DNA of 64,000 nt from Tiliqua scincoides. Lineage: Eukaryota > Chordata > Lepidosauria > Squamata > Scincidae. A program made the translations under genes and the position numbers. Below the pieces are notes generated by a model. It was not told where the DNA came from. It made no database searches and was given only the letters and a program-made list of their open reading frames with translations. The stretch spans positions 4,045,001 to 4,109,000 of the forward strand of contig NC_089826.1 of NCBI RefSeq assembly GCF_035046505.1, in the 5' to 3' direction. Below, piece by piece: positions 11,796 through 23,094 of this stretch. The first letter of the stretch is position 1. Every line of letters begins with the position of its first letter.

Positions 11796-12505
11796 TTGGC
11801 AACCTTCAGTCTTGAAAGACTCTGGTATCGCGCTCTGAAAGGTGGTTCTGGAACAGCGTCTAGTGTGGCTGAAAAGGCCAATTCGGGAGTGACAATCCCT
11901 TCCACACTGGGAGCAAGTGCAGTCTGTCCCTGGTCTGTCTCCCTGGCTATGGGCCTTCCTTCTTTGCCTCTTAGCCTCAGACTGTTGGCCAAGTGTCTCT
12001 TCAAACTGGGAAAGGCCATGCTGCACAGCCTGCCTCCAAGCGGGCTGCTCAGAGGCCAGGGTTTCCCACCTGTTGAGGCCCACTCCTAAGGCCTTCAAAT
12101 CCCTCTTGCAGATGTCCTTGTAGCGCAGCTGTGGTCTACCTGTAGGGTGCTTTCCTTGCACGAGTTCTCCATAGAGGAGATCCTTTGGGATCCGGCCATC
12201 ATCCATTCTCACGACATGACCGAGCCAACGCAGGCGTCTCTGTTTCAGCAGTGCATACATGCTAGGGATTCCAGCACGTTCCAGGACTGTGTTGTTAGGA
12301 ACTTTGTCCTGCCAGGTGATGCCAAGAACGCGTCGGAGGCAGCGCATGTGGAAAGCGTTCAGTTTCCTCTCCTGTTGTGAGCGAAGAGTCCATGACTTGC
12401 TGCAGTACAGAAGTGTACTCAGGACGCAAGCTCTGTAGACCTGGATCTTGGTATGTTCCGTCAGCTTCTTGTTGGACCAGACTCTCTTTGTGAGTCTGGA
12501 AAACG
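11796..12505 (-). mobile_element. LINE copy 2: 3' 710 bp of the same non-LTR family
   Basis: Minus-strand translation from 12347 down to about 11790 gives an unbroken segment of the LINE C-terminus: RCLRRVLGITWQDKVPNN, RRLRWLGHVVRMDDGRIPKD, RPQLRYKDICKRDLKALG, then the zinc-finger-like CSQCGRDCHSRIGLFSHTRRC. Conserved spacing is CX2CX12HX3C. The 3' hairpin is AGTCT-TTCA-AGACT (11808-11821, reversed). The stop codon normally next to the hairpin reads GAG, so the frame runs on into flanking DNA; this is a property of one subfamily. The 5' end abuts a family M MITE half at 12506. Confidence 0.92.
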
Positions 12506-12755
12506 TTATACATGATGATGTTATACATCATTGAAAGCGTAATTTTATGAGGAATGCAATGAAACAAACAGCGTTGAAATAGCTCTAGTCTATCAAATAT
12601 TATAGCCAAAAAAACAGCAGAGATGGGGCAATGGTACATCATCTTGTCCACCACCCGTTGCCCCACTCACTGCATGGGAGGAGGTCCATCATGGGGGTGA
12701 CATACTGGCCTTCAGGACTGGGTGACGCAAGGCTTAGAGACGCCACTGACAATTA
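12506..12755 (+). mobile_element. MITE family M, right half
   Basis: Matches the second half of the complete copy at 24276-24632: GAATGCAATGAAACAAAC, then ATTATAGCCAAAAAAACAGCAG, then GCCCCACTCACTGCATGGGAGG and GACGCCACTGAC at the end. The left half is missing; its place is taken by LINE copy 2, suggesting insertion or loss at this junction. Confidence 0.8.
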
Positions 12756-13744
12756 TATACTTTATTAACATCCATCTTAAACATTCAGCCTATCCACCAA
12801 GCCAGATTTCTCCTGTTTCCCTACCTTGCAATCTGCTGTTTGAGAAAATCAGTGGGAAGATCTTGACCAGCTATGGGAGTAGGTGTGGTGTGGAACAAAA
12901 TGTTGCTTTAATCCCTGTAAGACCTAAAACTTTGAGGTTAAAGTCTGCAATTCCCAATGATTGAAATGATAATTTGAGTTCTTGAGCTTTTTGGAGTGCT
13001 GCAAAAATCCTTGGGAGGTGCTCTTCCCCTCCTGCCCAAGAAATTAATTCAAGGATAAAGGAAGCTATTAAGGAGACAAGGTGTACATGGGCTGAAAAGG
13101 GTGGGAACCTTCAGATCCTTCCTGGCCCAACATGAAATGAGCAAAGTGATTCATCCTTTGAAATGGCTGTTGTGAATAAAGCAATTACACACTCATAAAT
13201 CCCTCATATCCATCACCCCTGCAGGGGAGGCTTGTGTTCTTCTGGTGATGGATGGAAAACACCTTCTCATTAGGCTGGCAGGCAGCATGAAAAAGGTTGC
13301 AGTTCTCTGACCAGGTGGGATGTCAGGAAAGCCCTGGTTTCAAGGACATCTGGAAGATCAGCTGAATCGGCACCTGGGAGGTGAGCTTTGACAGGCAGCA
13401 AAATCAAGCAGCAAAGTCTTTTTCTGAGGGTGCTGATGAAGCTGCACTCTGAAAACAAAATTAACTGAATTTGGATTAAACACCACAGAGAATTTAGAAT
13501 CATGTTGTCCAAGAAGACAATGAAACCAGAGCCTACACTGCTTAGCTGTCAGCCTCTCTGGGCAGACTTGATTCCCACATTGCAGAAACAAAAGTCCAGT
13601 TCTTTGAAAAAGTCTCCAGTGTCTGGATTTTCCCTTGCGAGAAGTTGCATTTTGAATCTCCCCACCCCACACACTATGAAACCTTCCATGCACTTTGAAA
13701 AGTGACAAGTGAGAGAAGATTAGACTGAACCGTTCTCCCTGCTA
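12756..13744. other. Unannotated intergenic sequence
   Basis: I see no gene and no repeat that recurs elsewhere in the window. Confidence 0.45.
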
Positions 13745-14206
13745 CAGTGGCGTAGCTAGAGGGGGTGCAAAGCACTAAATTTTGCAGGGAACCTCACCAC
13801 AGTGTGCAAGTGGCCCCTCCCCTTCTCATTGTGAGCCATGGGAGGGGGGAGCAAACAACAACAACAACAACAGTATTTATATACCGCTTTTCAACAAAAA
13901 GTTCACAAAGCGGTTTACAGAGAAAATCAAATATCTAATGGCTCCCTGTCCCCAAAGGGCTCACAATCTAAAAAGATGCAACACCAGCAGACAGCCACTA
14001 GAAAAGACACTGCTGGGGTGAGGTGGGCCAGTTACTCTCCCCCTGCTAAATAAAAGAGGAGCACCTACTTGAAAAAGTGCCTCTTAACCAGTTAGCAGGG
14101 GAAACAGAGGCATATGCCTGGTTCCAAAGGGGAGGACTCACTTGCACACTGCAGTGAGGCTTCCTGCAAAACTTAGTGCTTTGCACCCCGTCTAGCTACA
14201 CCACTG
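13745..14206. mobile_element. hAT-like MITE (CAGTGGCGTAGC family) with intact 8-bp target duplication
   Basis: The element opens CAGTGGCGTAGCTAGAGGGG and closes CTAGCTACACCACTG, with inverted repeats of roughly 70 bases (GTGCAAAGCACTAA..TTTTGCAGGGAA recurs inverted). It is flanked on both sides by CCCTGCTA (13737-13744 and 14207-14214), the 8-bp duplication expected of hAT transposition. It has no transposase. The interior from about 13856 to 14095 is dispersed repeat P, absent from the sister copies at 25148-25337 and 33846-33993. Confidence 0.93.
13856..14095 (+). repeat. Dispersed repeat P nested in the hAT MITE
   Basis: Begins with a (CAA)n-type run and reads AGTATTTATATACCGCTTTTC, AAAGCGGTTTACAGAG, then GGGCTCACAATCTAAAAAG, and GTGAGGTGGGCCAGTTACTC near its other end. 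Same family as 5419-5647, 32691-32780 and 34764-34998. Confidence 0.8.
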
Positions 14207-14227
14207 CCCTGCTATACTAGTTTCCAG

Positions 14228-14335
14228 CATGGGCAGCCCAATCCTAACCTGTACTGGCACAGCCAGGTCACATGGCCTGCACTGTATCCAGCGCAAGTTA
14301 GGAGGTGGTCTCCTTGGGGTAAAGGGATATATTTC
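14228..14335. repeat. Partial GGGCNCAATCCTAACC-type MITE
   Basis: Opens CAGCCCAATCCTAACCTG and shares CACTGTATCC and CTCCTTGGGGTAAAGGG-like words with 19920-20120. The second terminal repeat is not found, so it is probably truncated. Confidence 0.55.
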
Positions 14336-14631
14336 CCCTTACCCCATGTTGTGCCCCAGCCTGCCCTAGGGGACTTCTCAAATCTGCGCTAGCTATTTCT
14401 TCCCAGTGAAACAGTGGGAGGGCTGGAAAGGGGTTCAGGATATGGGGAAGAGGCTTCCACCGATTCCCCCACTCCCAGGCCCAATCCACCTCCCCCATTC
14501 CATCCCATCCAAAAGCATCCCCTCCCTACCTTCCTGCCACCCTCCCCTTACTTTCTACTGAATGCAAGAAGCAGTTCTTGAGATGGCACCCCAACTTTTG
14601 AAGTGAACAAGGGCTAAGCTATGCTGAGCCC

Positions 14632-14893
14632 TGATTGGCACCTTGTCTGGATGCCTTTAAGAGGGGATTGGACAAATTTCTGGAGGAAAAGTTCATGATG
14701 GGTTACAAGTCATAGTAGGTATGTGCAAGCTCTTGGTTTTAGAGGCAGGCTGATTGCCAGGGGAGGGCACCAGGACACAGATTGTGTCTGTTGTCTTGTG
14801 TGCTCCCTGGGGCATTTGGTGGACCACTGTGAGATACAGATGGGCCTTTGGCCTGATCCAGCAGGGCTCTTCTTATGTTCTTATAAGCTTATA
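14632..14893 (+). mobile_element. CR1 LINE, 3' end
   Basis: Contains CTGGATGCCTTTAAGAGGGG, GGAGGGCACCAGGACACAG, and ends GATCCAGCAGGGCTCTTC followed by TTATGTTCTTAT short direct repeats, the classic CR1 3' end. Confidence 0.9.
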
Positions 14894-15263
14894 AGCACAC
14901 CAAAGCTGTGAAACAGAGTAGACAATTCACACTCCAAAGGTGTAATATGGACATGTGAGTTGCATGCCTGGATCTCCTGCTGTCACGACTATACCCAAAC
15001 ATGGTGCCTGTTTTTCCCTCCCCCCCCCCCAATGTGGTTAATTGCAGCTTCAGGGCAGGGATGTTTCTAACAGGGAAGCAGCTCAGAGGGGAAGCCCCGT
15101 CCTGCAGTGTCACGGCCCAATCCAATTAACTCACACTGCTTTGAAGTTTAAAAAACATGCCAGGAGAACAGATGAAGAGGAAATGCTTAAATCAGCAGTT
15201 AGTGACTGAGCTGAGTACTTGCACCAATTCACCCATTCAAGGTTGCAGGTCCTCTGTGAACAT

Positions 15264-15395
15264 TTCTAGCCCAATCCTATCCTTATCCCACCACAGCTTG
15301 CAGCCCTGCCAAGACAGGTTGTGCTGCATATTATGGTGGGGAGGGGTTGATCGGGGGACTTGGGATAGGTAAGGGAAAATATTTTCCCTGATCTA
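15264..15395. repeat. GGGCNCAATCCTAACC-type MITE, diverged
   Basis: AGCCCAATCCTATCCTTATCC at the left and GGGATAGGTAAGGGAAAATATT at the right are recognisable. The right terminus is not clearly preserved. Confidence 0.5.
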
Positions 15396-15640
15396 TATAC
15401 AGGGGACCCCTGTATCTGCAGATCCCATATCTGCGGATTCAGTTATCTTCGGATACAGGCGAATGCCGCCTCTCCACTCTCCAGAGGGTCTCCTGTAGAG
15501 GGTCCTCTGAGCCATCAGTCCGTGGCCTCTGCTGGGCTCAGACTGAGCCTTTCTTTTTTAAGAAAAGTGACTTCCGTTTTCTCTGTGAAACTGGAAGTTT
15601 TTAATGTTTTTATGTCTTATTAGGAGGTCCAGGGAAGCCA
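15395..15640. repeat. Tigger/pogo-like MITE fragment
   Basis: GGGGACCCCTGTATCTGCAGATCC and CGGATTCAGTTATC resemble the inverted termini of short mariner/Tigger-type elements, such as the better copy at 61300-61560. Only one end is clear. Confidence 0.4.
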
Positions 15641-15687
15641 CGAAGACCTGCTTGGAGTAGAGGCAAGAGAACAACATGAACTCCTGA

Positions 15688-15855
15688 GGCTGGGTTACGT
15701 TGAGTCAGACCAGTGGTCCATCTAGCCTCATACTATCAACACTGATGGGCGACAACATCTCCAGGGTTTCAGAACCTACCTAGAGGTACCGGGGCCAAAC
15801 ATGGGAGGGACCTTCTGCATGCAGAACAGGTTTTCTATTGCTGATCCCATCCCTG
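15688..15855 (-). mobile_element. tRNA-derived SINE, family B
   Basis: Reversed orientation. Shows TGAGTCAGACCAGTGGTCC, ATCTAGCCTCATACT, CTCCAGGGTTTCAG and, at the reversed tRNA head, GGACCTTCTGCATGCAGAAC. The A-box end is degraded. Confidence 0.8.
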
Positions 15856-15986
15856 GACAGTGCAGTGTAAGTCCTAATCCAGGTGAAGCTGTTCCTGGGC
15901 TGTATTTCCTGCAAGGGGGCACGGTATGTAGGAACTTTTTTTAAAAAAAAACCTGCCTGTAGAAAACACCATGGCTGCACATGCCT

Positions 15987-16100
15987 AATCCTGGAAGCTA
16001 AGCAGGGTCAGGCCTGGTTAGTATTTGGATGGGAGACCGCCTGGGAATACCGGGTGCTATAGGCTTATACCATAGTCTTTCGAGACTGAAGGTTGCCAAC
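15987..16100 (+). mobile_element. 5S rRNA-derived SINE with LINE-type 3' tail
   Basis: Starts inside the 5S internal promoter (GGAAGCTAAGCAGGGTCAGG), keeps TATTTGGATGGGAGACCGCC and GGGAATACCGGGTGC, then joins directly to the LINE tail ACCATAGTCTTTCGAGACTG and GGTTGCCAAC. Hairpin stem 16074-16078 / 16083-16087 with a TTCG loop. The 5' portion of the 5S gene is missing. Confidence 0.92.
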
Positions 16101-18815
16101 CATTCCAGGGAAAATGCTAAATTAGAAAACCTTCCACTTGGCCACAATTTTCTGTGTGCAGAGAATTTGTGCGCACACATGTGTGTATAATGTTGAAGGG
16201 CATTCCACTTTGCTTCCCTATCTGTGTTCCAAAGTGGTACGTCCAGAAACCGTGTGATCTGCGGCTAGAACTGTATGCAGCACCCTAAATGAGGCATACC
16301 ATTGATTTATGAAATGGCCACATATTTTTCCATCACATCCTTCTTTCTTATTCTCACATCTGAGAGAGGCGGAAACCGAGAGGGGTTGTTTTGTTTCTGA
16401 GTCTCCTGGAACTGGCAAACTTGGACTCCTGGCTCAGGACGACCAGGCTGGGAAGCTCGAATGAGAAGCTGAACTGTGTCAAGGATGAATAGCAAGTCAT
16501 TTGTGTGGGTTTCTCTTTCAGCAGCAATTCATAAAAGAGCATTTTTGTACTTCTGTGACTTTCAGAGACACTGGGAGACTTTCAGATCTAAGCTCTCCCT
16601 CTTTTGAATTCCAAACCCCCATTTTTCCCTGCCCTTAAATCTTACATTTAGATCAAAGCCAAATCATCAAGCAACCTTCAAGAACAGTGACCACAACTGA
16701 GCTGGTTACTTCCTGGCTGGATCAAGGGACAGAATCTGCAACCACCAAAAAACATAGAGGGGAACAGAACCTCAAATTAGTCACGCATGGAATTTAATCC
16801 ACATCACAATCCTAACCACTGTGTGACACAATTAGGGCACAAGAGTGAGGATACGCCATATTAAAGACACTCCCCGTGGAACTTTTCCTTCCAGGTGATT
16901 TGGGCAAGCAGTGGTTGGTCTGAGAGCCTGCATTCTGATCCAGTGAAGCCAAGCAGGGATGGTAGACACTTGGAAACCTCCACCTCTCTGAGCTTCTAAG
17001 GAAAAGCAGCCAATGTGAGAGCAAAACTTTCTGCAGTGCTCTGACCAGCTGCCCCTTTCTGGTGGGGGTCAGTTTCCCTGGGTTCTTAATTCTCTCCCAA
17101 CTACCAAAACCCAAGGAGATCCCAAGATAGGGATGATTCTCCAGAAAGTTCTGATTGAAATCCTAAAGGAGTGGTCCACTGGCCCAGCGGCTGCTGTACT
17201 AGCCTAGTCACAAATGTGACAACTTGAGAGTCAGCAGTACCAGTGAGGAAACTGACACTCCTCTCTTGCAAGAGGGCAATGGTTGCCAAACCCCCTGACA
17301 GCACCTGGCTCCCAGCCCCCCTGGTGGCCTGTTTCTTTACTTGTTTATTATCATGACTTAAGTGGGTAGCAAACAACATGGGAATCCACCAGTTCTATAG
17401 GTCATGTTTCAAGCAAAGCAATACTCTTACATAGAATCATCGACAATATGAAGAACATACAGCAAAAGGACATGTTTCAAAATAATGGGAATGAAGCAAG
17501 GCGTTCCACAGGCTATCACCATTCAAAAGGCATTAGACAGTACAATACAGTTATCCAGGGGTTGCAGGCTTACCTCAAGAGTAATTTGGACCTGAGGTAC
17601 AGATGGGGAACATGGAAGGAACACGCATTTTAAAACTGGATTGTACAAAACTAAACCGGGATTGAGCATGTTGCAAGGCAAAGATACAAGGAAGGCTTCC
17701 TGGTGACCAACACTGCAAAGTACAATTGCATAAAGAACAGTATAAGCGAAGGACTCTGCCCCTATCTGTATACAGTCAGAAGCAGACATTCTAATTGGCT
17801 CTCTAGTGTTGGACAGGGAAGAAAGTACTCTGGAAAAGTCCCATAAGACCAGTTCATGTAGTGTACATGACACATTTATAAATGCGTACTGATACATTTA
17901 TATGTATATTGTACATGGTACTGGATGCAGGCCGGTCTCATGTCACTTTCTTGGGCTGATGCAAGGATGCATCAGGTCCCACAGGCTTTGGGAAAACTGT
18001 GGTTCATCCAAGCAACCCCACCCTCCCTCTTACAGGCTGGCTTAAGAGAGAAACCTTGCCGTTCTGGAAAAATGTCATGACCATCCACACCTTGCCTGCT
18101 CAACTCATTTGCACCTGTAAACAAGCCACATCCTGCGAGCCTCTTGACTTCAAAGCAGAGGAAGTCATGAGTAAGCACAGAAGAAGGGCCTTCAGCCTTG
18201 GCTTTCCTCATGAACCTCATTGTAAGTTCCATCAGGTGTTGCAGGATAATCGGGGCACAGGCTCCTGGGCAAGCAGAGTCCTCAGCTGCACTTTTGCACC
18301 CTGAGAAAACAACAGATGGCACCCAGCTCCAATAGGGACATGGTCCATTGAGGCCTAAGAGGTACAAAAGGACCATAGGACTGTCCTTGATGAACTAGCC
18401 CTAGAGTAGCTAACATCCCTCAATTCTCTTCCTTCTATACTGGGGGCAGAAAGTCCTTTCGTCCCAGTTGATTTCTCCCCACCTCCACCCGAGGACTTTG
18501 TATCTGCCACCGAAAAACACCACACAGTCAAAGCTACATGGTGTGTGCAGTTCCAAGCAAGAGTTTGACAAATGATGACCATCCCAGTACCAACCTGTAT
18601 GCCAGGGTCCTGATCTGGGCCAGAAGGGGTTGGGGGCTTATCTTGTGGTTGCTGACAAGGCTGGTCCATGACTTCTTGGCCTCTGCGGCCCAGAACAGCC
18701 CCCCTTATCTGGTGATGTGCCAGTTTTCCTCGATGGGAAAAGGAAGAGCGAGATGCTCTTTGCCTCTACTGTCTCATGTACTTTTCTCAGGTTTCATGAG
18801 GTGGGGCTTGACGCA
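16101..18815. other. Unannotated intergenic sequence
   Basis: About 2.7 kb without any recognisable exon and without repeats that recur in this window. Open frames here are short and have no identifiable domain. Confidence 0.5.
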
Positions 18816-18816
18816 G

Positions 18817-19238
18817 GCAGCCCAATCCTAACTAGGACTAGGCTGCCCTGTCAGAAAGGTCCACATGACAGACATTACCTCTGGCAGTGGAGGTAAGTTG
18901 GCAGCAAGGATGGAGAGGGGAGGTGGAGGAACGGGAGTTTCTGGGCAAGAAGGGCGGAAAGCAGGAGGCAGAATGGGGAAGGGAGGGGGCAGATTCCAGA
19001 GGCAATGGTGTGCGCCAGATCCTAACCTTGTTACTTCCCGTCTTCCTTCCAGTCTTTGGGCTGTGTCAGCAAAATAGCTGACGCAGATCCAAGGAGACCC
19101 TTTGGGGCAGTGGAGACTTGCCTCTGGGGTAAGAGAACTTTTCTTCCCTTACCTTGAGGAGGCCTCCTCCCTCCCGTGCACTCCATTAGTATGACTGCAT
19201 CAGTGGGGGGGGGAGATTTAGTTAGGATTGGGCTGTCA
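18817..19238. mobile_element. Large-core MITE with CAGCCCAATCCTAACTA inverted ends
   Basis: Left end CAGCCCAATCCTAACTA and right end TAGTTAGGATTGGGCTG are perfect inverted repeats around a purine-rich core of nearly 390 bp. The termini belong to the same group as 19920-20120 and 31810-31988, but the core differs. Confidence 0.75.
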
Positions 19239-19919
19239 GAGACACTTAAAGGTCTGTTTCTTGATATGTGCAAGATTAAATGGCAAAAAACGAACATAAA
19301 CCGGAAAGGTGGGTGAGTGATTTTCTATCTCCTCTAAGTGTATTCGTCCTGTGTTTAGTCCTTCCCCCGTCAGTGCTTGCCTAACTTGATTAGTTGAGGG
19401 GTCATGTCTGTGGGTGAGGATGACTTCAGAGATTGGCCTTACAGGGGCTGGAGATTCTGGGGCCTGGACCCAAGGAGGAGGAGGAGGAGGAGACAGGGCT
19501 CTGTGCAGGTCAGTCGTGCACATGGGCTTGCCAAGCACAACAGAGGTAGCATGTGGGGTGGGGGTGGGAGGAAGCATTGGGCATTTTTCTCAGGGAGGAA
19601 AAGGGGAAGAATGCAAGAGCCAGAAACAATAGGAAGCCAAGAGGAATGAATGGAAGGAGAAGGTCAAGGCAGACAATGGGCAGATTCCTTCGAGAATCCA
19701 AAACAGGAAAGGGTGGGGAAGGACAGAGATATCTTGAAGAGACCTTATCAGGCCCCTCAAAACAATGGGTGACGTTCTCCCAGTCGAGATAAATGGGGTG
19801 GACTGAAGTGATCCAAACGAAATAAAAGACCCATTTGCTGATTAATGCTTTTCTTTCACCACCCCCACCCGAACAAACCTTTATACAGTGGCAAAGTGGT
19901 CAAATAAATGCACAGTTTG

Positions 19920-20120
19920 GGGCGCAATCCTAACCCCTTATGTCAGTACATTCCAGCACTCACATAGCAGTGCCAATGGGATGTGTGCTGCATCCTGCAG
20001 TTGGGTGTCACTCACGGAGGCCTCCTCAAAGGAAGGGAATGTTTATTCCCTTACCTCAGAGCTGCATTGCCCTTATGTCAGTGCTGGAAAGCACTGACAT
20101 AAGGGGTTAGGATTGCGCCC
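19920..20120. mobile_element. Palindromic MITE (GGGCGCAATCCTAACCCC family), well preserved
   Basis: The ends GGGCGCAATCCTAACCCCTT and AAGGGGTTAGGATTGCGCCC are perfect inverted repeats that extend to about 40 bases (TATGTCAGT and CCAGCACT also pair). The core words GTGCTGCATCCTGCAGTTGG and GGAGGCCTCCTCAAAGG recur in 31810-31988 and 47292-47467. Confidence 0.92.
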
Positions 20121-20310
20121 TTATTTATTTAAATGCACAACATCTAGAGGGTGTAGGGAGACTGGTGAGAGCTAGATTCAAATCGCATCAGTTAACTTTA
20201 AAGTTCACTGAGTGACCCTGAGCCAGAGGAATCTCTCACAAGGTTCATATGAGGGGTGAGTATATAAATTCCCGTGAATTCCTTGGAGGAAGGTTAGGAG
20301 AAAAAGGTAA

Positions 20311-20629
20311 GAAATTAAGAATATAAGAAGTGCCCCACTGGATCAGGTCAAAGGCCCATTTAGTCCACCTTCTTGTATCTCACAGTGACCCACCAGATGC
20401 CTCAGGGAGCACACAAGACAACAAGAGGCCTGCATCCTGTCTCCCTTGCACATACTCATCATCACGGCTTGTAACCTGTGATGTGCATAAATCTGTCCAA
20501 TCCTTTTTAAAGCCATTTCTGCCCAACACAACAGGGACCAAATGTGTATACTAGTGGGCTGGGCAAACATGGGTTAAAGGCATCCAGGCCTGGTGCCATC
20601 ATCGCATCCTGCAGCAAGGAGTTCCGAAG
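20311..20629 (-). mobile_element. CR1 LINE, 3' end
   Basis: Reverse orientation: GAATATAAGAAGTGCCCCACTGG, then GGTCAAAGGCCCATTTAGTCC, CTGTCTCCCTTGCACATACTC, and finally the 5'-ward part CAGGCCTGGTGCCATCATCG and CTGCAGCAAGGAGTTCC. It has the same structure as the + strand copies. Confidence 0.88.
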
Positions 20630-21889
20630 ATAAAGGACTGCTGAGTACTAGACACGAGACACGATTAGACACAGAGCTTGCTTTGCAGTGTGTTTCTTAA
20701 CATGAAATTTCTTAAAGGGAGATGTAGCTTTGTCAAAACAGATCCAGGCTGTCAGTCAACAGTTTTGCTTCTTCAAAGACATGAGTTGAAGCATGTGATT
20801 TTTGGGACTTCCTCAGGAGGTGCAGACCTTTGCTACAGGACGCACAAAAGCAATGCAGCATAGGGTTATTTGAAAAGTTTCTCAGAAGCATGATAGAATT
20901 ACAATATCTTGGCTCATTTAATGTTCAACACAGTTCTGGTATGTTTGGGAGGAAGTTGACTCTTCACCATGATACTTCCTTCTTTGGTTAATTTTAATGC
21001 CGTTGTTTTTTTTTTTAAAGAAGAGTTTTCCTTTGGTTTTCTACACAGAATGTGAGTAAAAAGGGGGGGGGGACACACACTTGAGGGCAAAACTTGGTCA
21101 AAATTAGTCCAAAGTATTTCAAGAATATTATTTTATTTTAAAATTTAGCCCATCTCTCTGCTCCCAATGACAAGCACAAAGGCCACTTACAGTTAAAACA
21201 CACACACACACACAAGACAAATTATAAACAGAATAGCAGTAAGATAACAGGAACCCCCCCCCCCACACACACACACATAATCAAAACAGCGCCAAAAGAA
21301 TCTGGACCAATGGATTTCGCTAGCACCTGTCCACTGGTCAAGTCCATTCACCTAACCATGGTGAGGGAGGTCCTGGGTTCTGAGCTAGCATTACCTCTCT
21401 TTGAATTGACCAATAGGAAGAGTAGAACCTCAATGGCCTCCAAACCCCCTTAAAAAGGTGGTAAGTTTCAGCACTTGCTGGGTTAAACCGCACATTGCTA
21501 TCACATCCCTGCAGAGCAGGAAGCCAACCAACCCGAGGAAGTGTTTTCCCATTAAGTCTTTGCACAGGATTTTATTTCATTTTGCCCCTAATCTTAAGTG
21601 CCTGATTTGCCTGTTGAACTCCCCAGTTCCTACATCAGTGACACTGGGGAGGGGGCAGGTGACTCCAGCCAAGAATATTGGCCCACCAAGAATATTGGCA
21701 AAAGATGCGCCGGACTAAGCTGGCTCGAGCACTCTACCCAGCCTCCAGCGCGTCCCCACCCCAAAGAACACTGGGCAGCCAATCTGTTGCCCAGAACTTC
21801 CTGCCTCTGCCTCCCTGTGTGGGTGTGTGTGTGTGTGGACTGGACAAGAGGCGCCAGGACTTGACAGGCCCCAGCACAATTACACAGAT
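20630..21889. other. Intergenic sequence with (CA)n tracts
   Basis: (CA)n runs lie near 21198-21215 and 21265-21282, and a (GT)n run near 21820-21836. No gene is recognised. Confidence 0.5.
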
Positions 21890-22765
21890 GCAAGACCCAG
21901 TTGGCAGGTCCAGTGCACGTGGGATGTTGTCTGACAACTCCACTTGTCTTGCAGACTGCTTTCCTGGTACCCATCAGCACTGTATACCCAGAGTTGGTGG
22001 AGATGTACTGTCTCTTTGGGGTTCTGCTCAGATACAAGAGTGTGGGAAGATCTCCTAGCCCCTAGCATGTATGCACTGCTGAAACAGAGACGCCTGCGTT
22101 GGCTCGGTCATGTCGTGAGAATGGATGATGGCCGGATCCCAAAGGATCTCCTCTATGGAGAACTTGTGCAAGGAAAGCACCCTACAGGTAGACCACAGCT
22201 GTGATACAAGGACATCTGCAAGAGGGATCTGAAGGCCTTAGGAGTGGACCTCAACAGGTGGGAAACCCTGGCCTCTGAGCGGCCCGCTTGGAGGCAGGCT
22301 GTGCAGCATGGCCTCTCCCAGTTTGAAGAGACACTTGGCCAACAGACTGAGGCAAAGTGGCAAAGAAGGAAGGCCCACAGCCAGGGAGACAGACCAGGGT
22401 CAGACTGCACTTGCTCCCGGTGTGGAAGGGATTGTCACTCCCAAATCGGCCTTTTCAGCCACACTAGACGCTGTTCCAGAACCACCTTTCAGAGCGCAAT
22501 ACCCGAGTCTTTCGAGACTGAAGGTTGCCAACACACAGATGGCCAGAGTGTTGTCAGTGGTCCTCTGTTTGGACCCTGGAGCTCAACCCCATGGGTCCCA
22601 GCCTGTGTGGGCCCCAGCTGTTGCTTAACCATGCTGTGTGTTGGCATTGGCCATGGATGATGACCTTTAAAAGGTTAAAAGCGAGCTCTCAGCTATTGCT
22701 GACTGAGCCCTGAAACCATAGGAGAGGCTCACGCTGAGTGTTTCTGGCCCTTCCAGGAACCGTTG
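21890..22765 (+). repeat. Duplicated segment D, copy 1 (LINE-interrupted)
   Basis: The flanks 21890-22061 and 22533-22765 match 23095-23260 and 23283-23500 base for base over long runs. Examples are GGTACCCATCAGCACTGTATAC, GATACAAGAGTGTGGGAAGAT, TGTGTTGGCATTGGCCATGG and GACCTT..AAAAGGTTAAAAGC. Copy 1 is interrupted by LINE copy 3. Whether D is a local duplication or two insertions of one dispersed repeat cannot be told here. Confidence 0.85.
22062..22532 (+). mobile_element. LINE copy 3: 471-bp 3' end inserted in segment D
   Basis: Begins AGCATGTATGCACTGCTGAAAC and encodes MYALLKQRRLRWLGHVVRMD, DGRIPKDLLYGELVQGKHPT, then (after an in-frame TGA where copy 2 has CGA) KDICKRDLKALGVDLNRWET and the terminal zinc finger CSRCGRDCHSQIGLFSHTRRC. 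The hairpin AGTCT-TTCG-AGACT is at 22506-22519. The base before it is GAG-type, like copies 1 and 2. The matching site in segment D copy 2 is empty of LINE. Confidence 0.92.
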
Positions 22766-23094
22766 TGATGGAAAGGGTATGAATTTTTTCAAGACACACG
22801 AACAAACATCACCCCTTTACCCTCTTCCCTACGTGAATGTTTGCGGAACAGGAATTTCCGACTCAGAAGTTTGCAGGCAAAGAGACACCAACATTTCAAA
22901 GCAGGTGTCTGGTTCGGACTGGGTGGGAGGAATTGTCCTTCCTGCCTCCTGGTTTGGACAGTAAACAAAACACTTCCTGTAAATATTAGATGCCTGGGAC
23001 AATTTGTTTCATATCTGTGGGCGCACACACATCGCACGAGACAACGTAAATACTGGGAAAGCTGTGAGATAGTTGTTTACTTTACCCACACTAG

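Noticed and set aside
11661-12347. 228-codon minus-strand frame as a possible host gene
   Set aside because: It is the C-terminal part of the LINE ORF, with other copies in the window, running on into flanking DNA.
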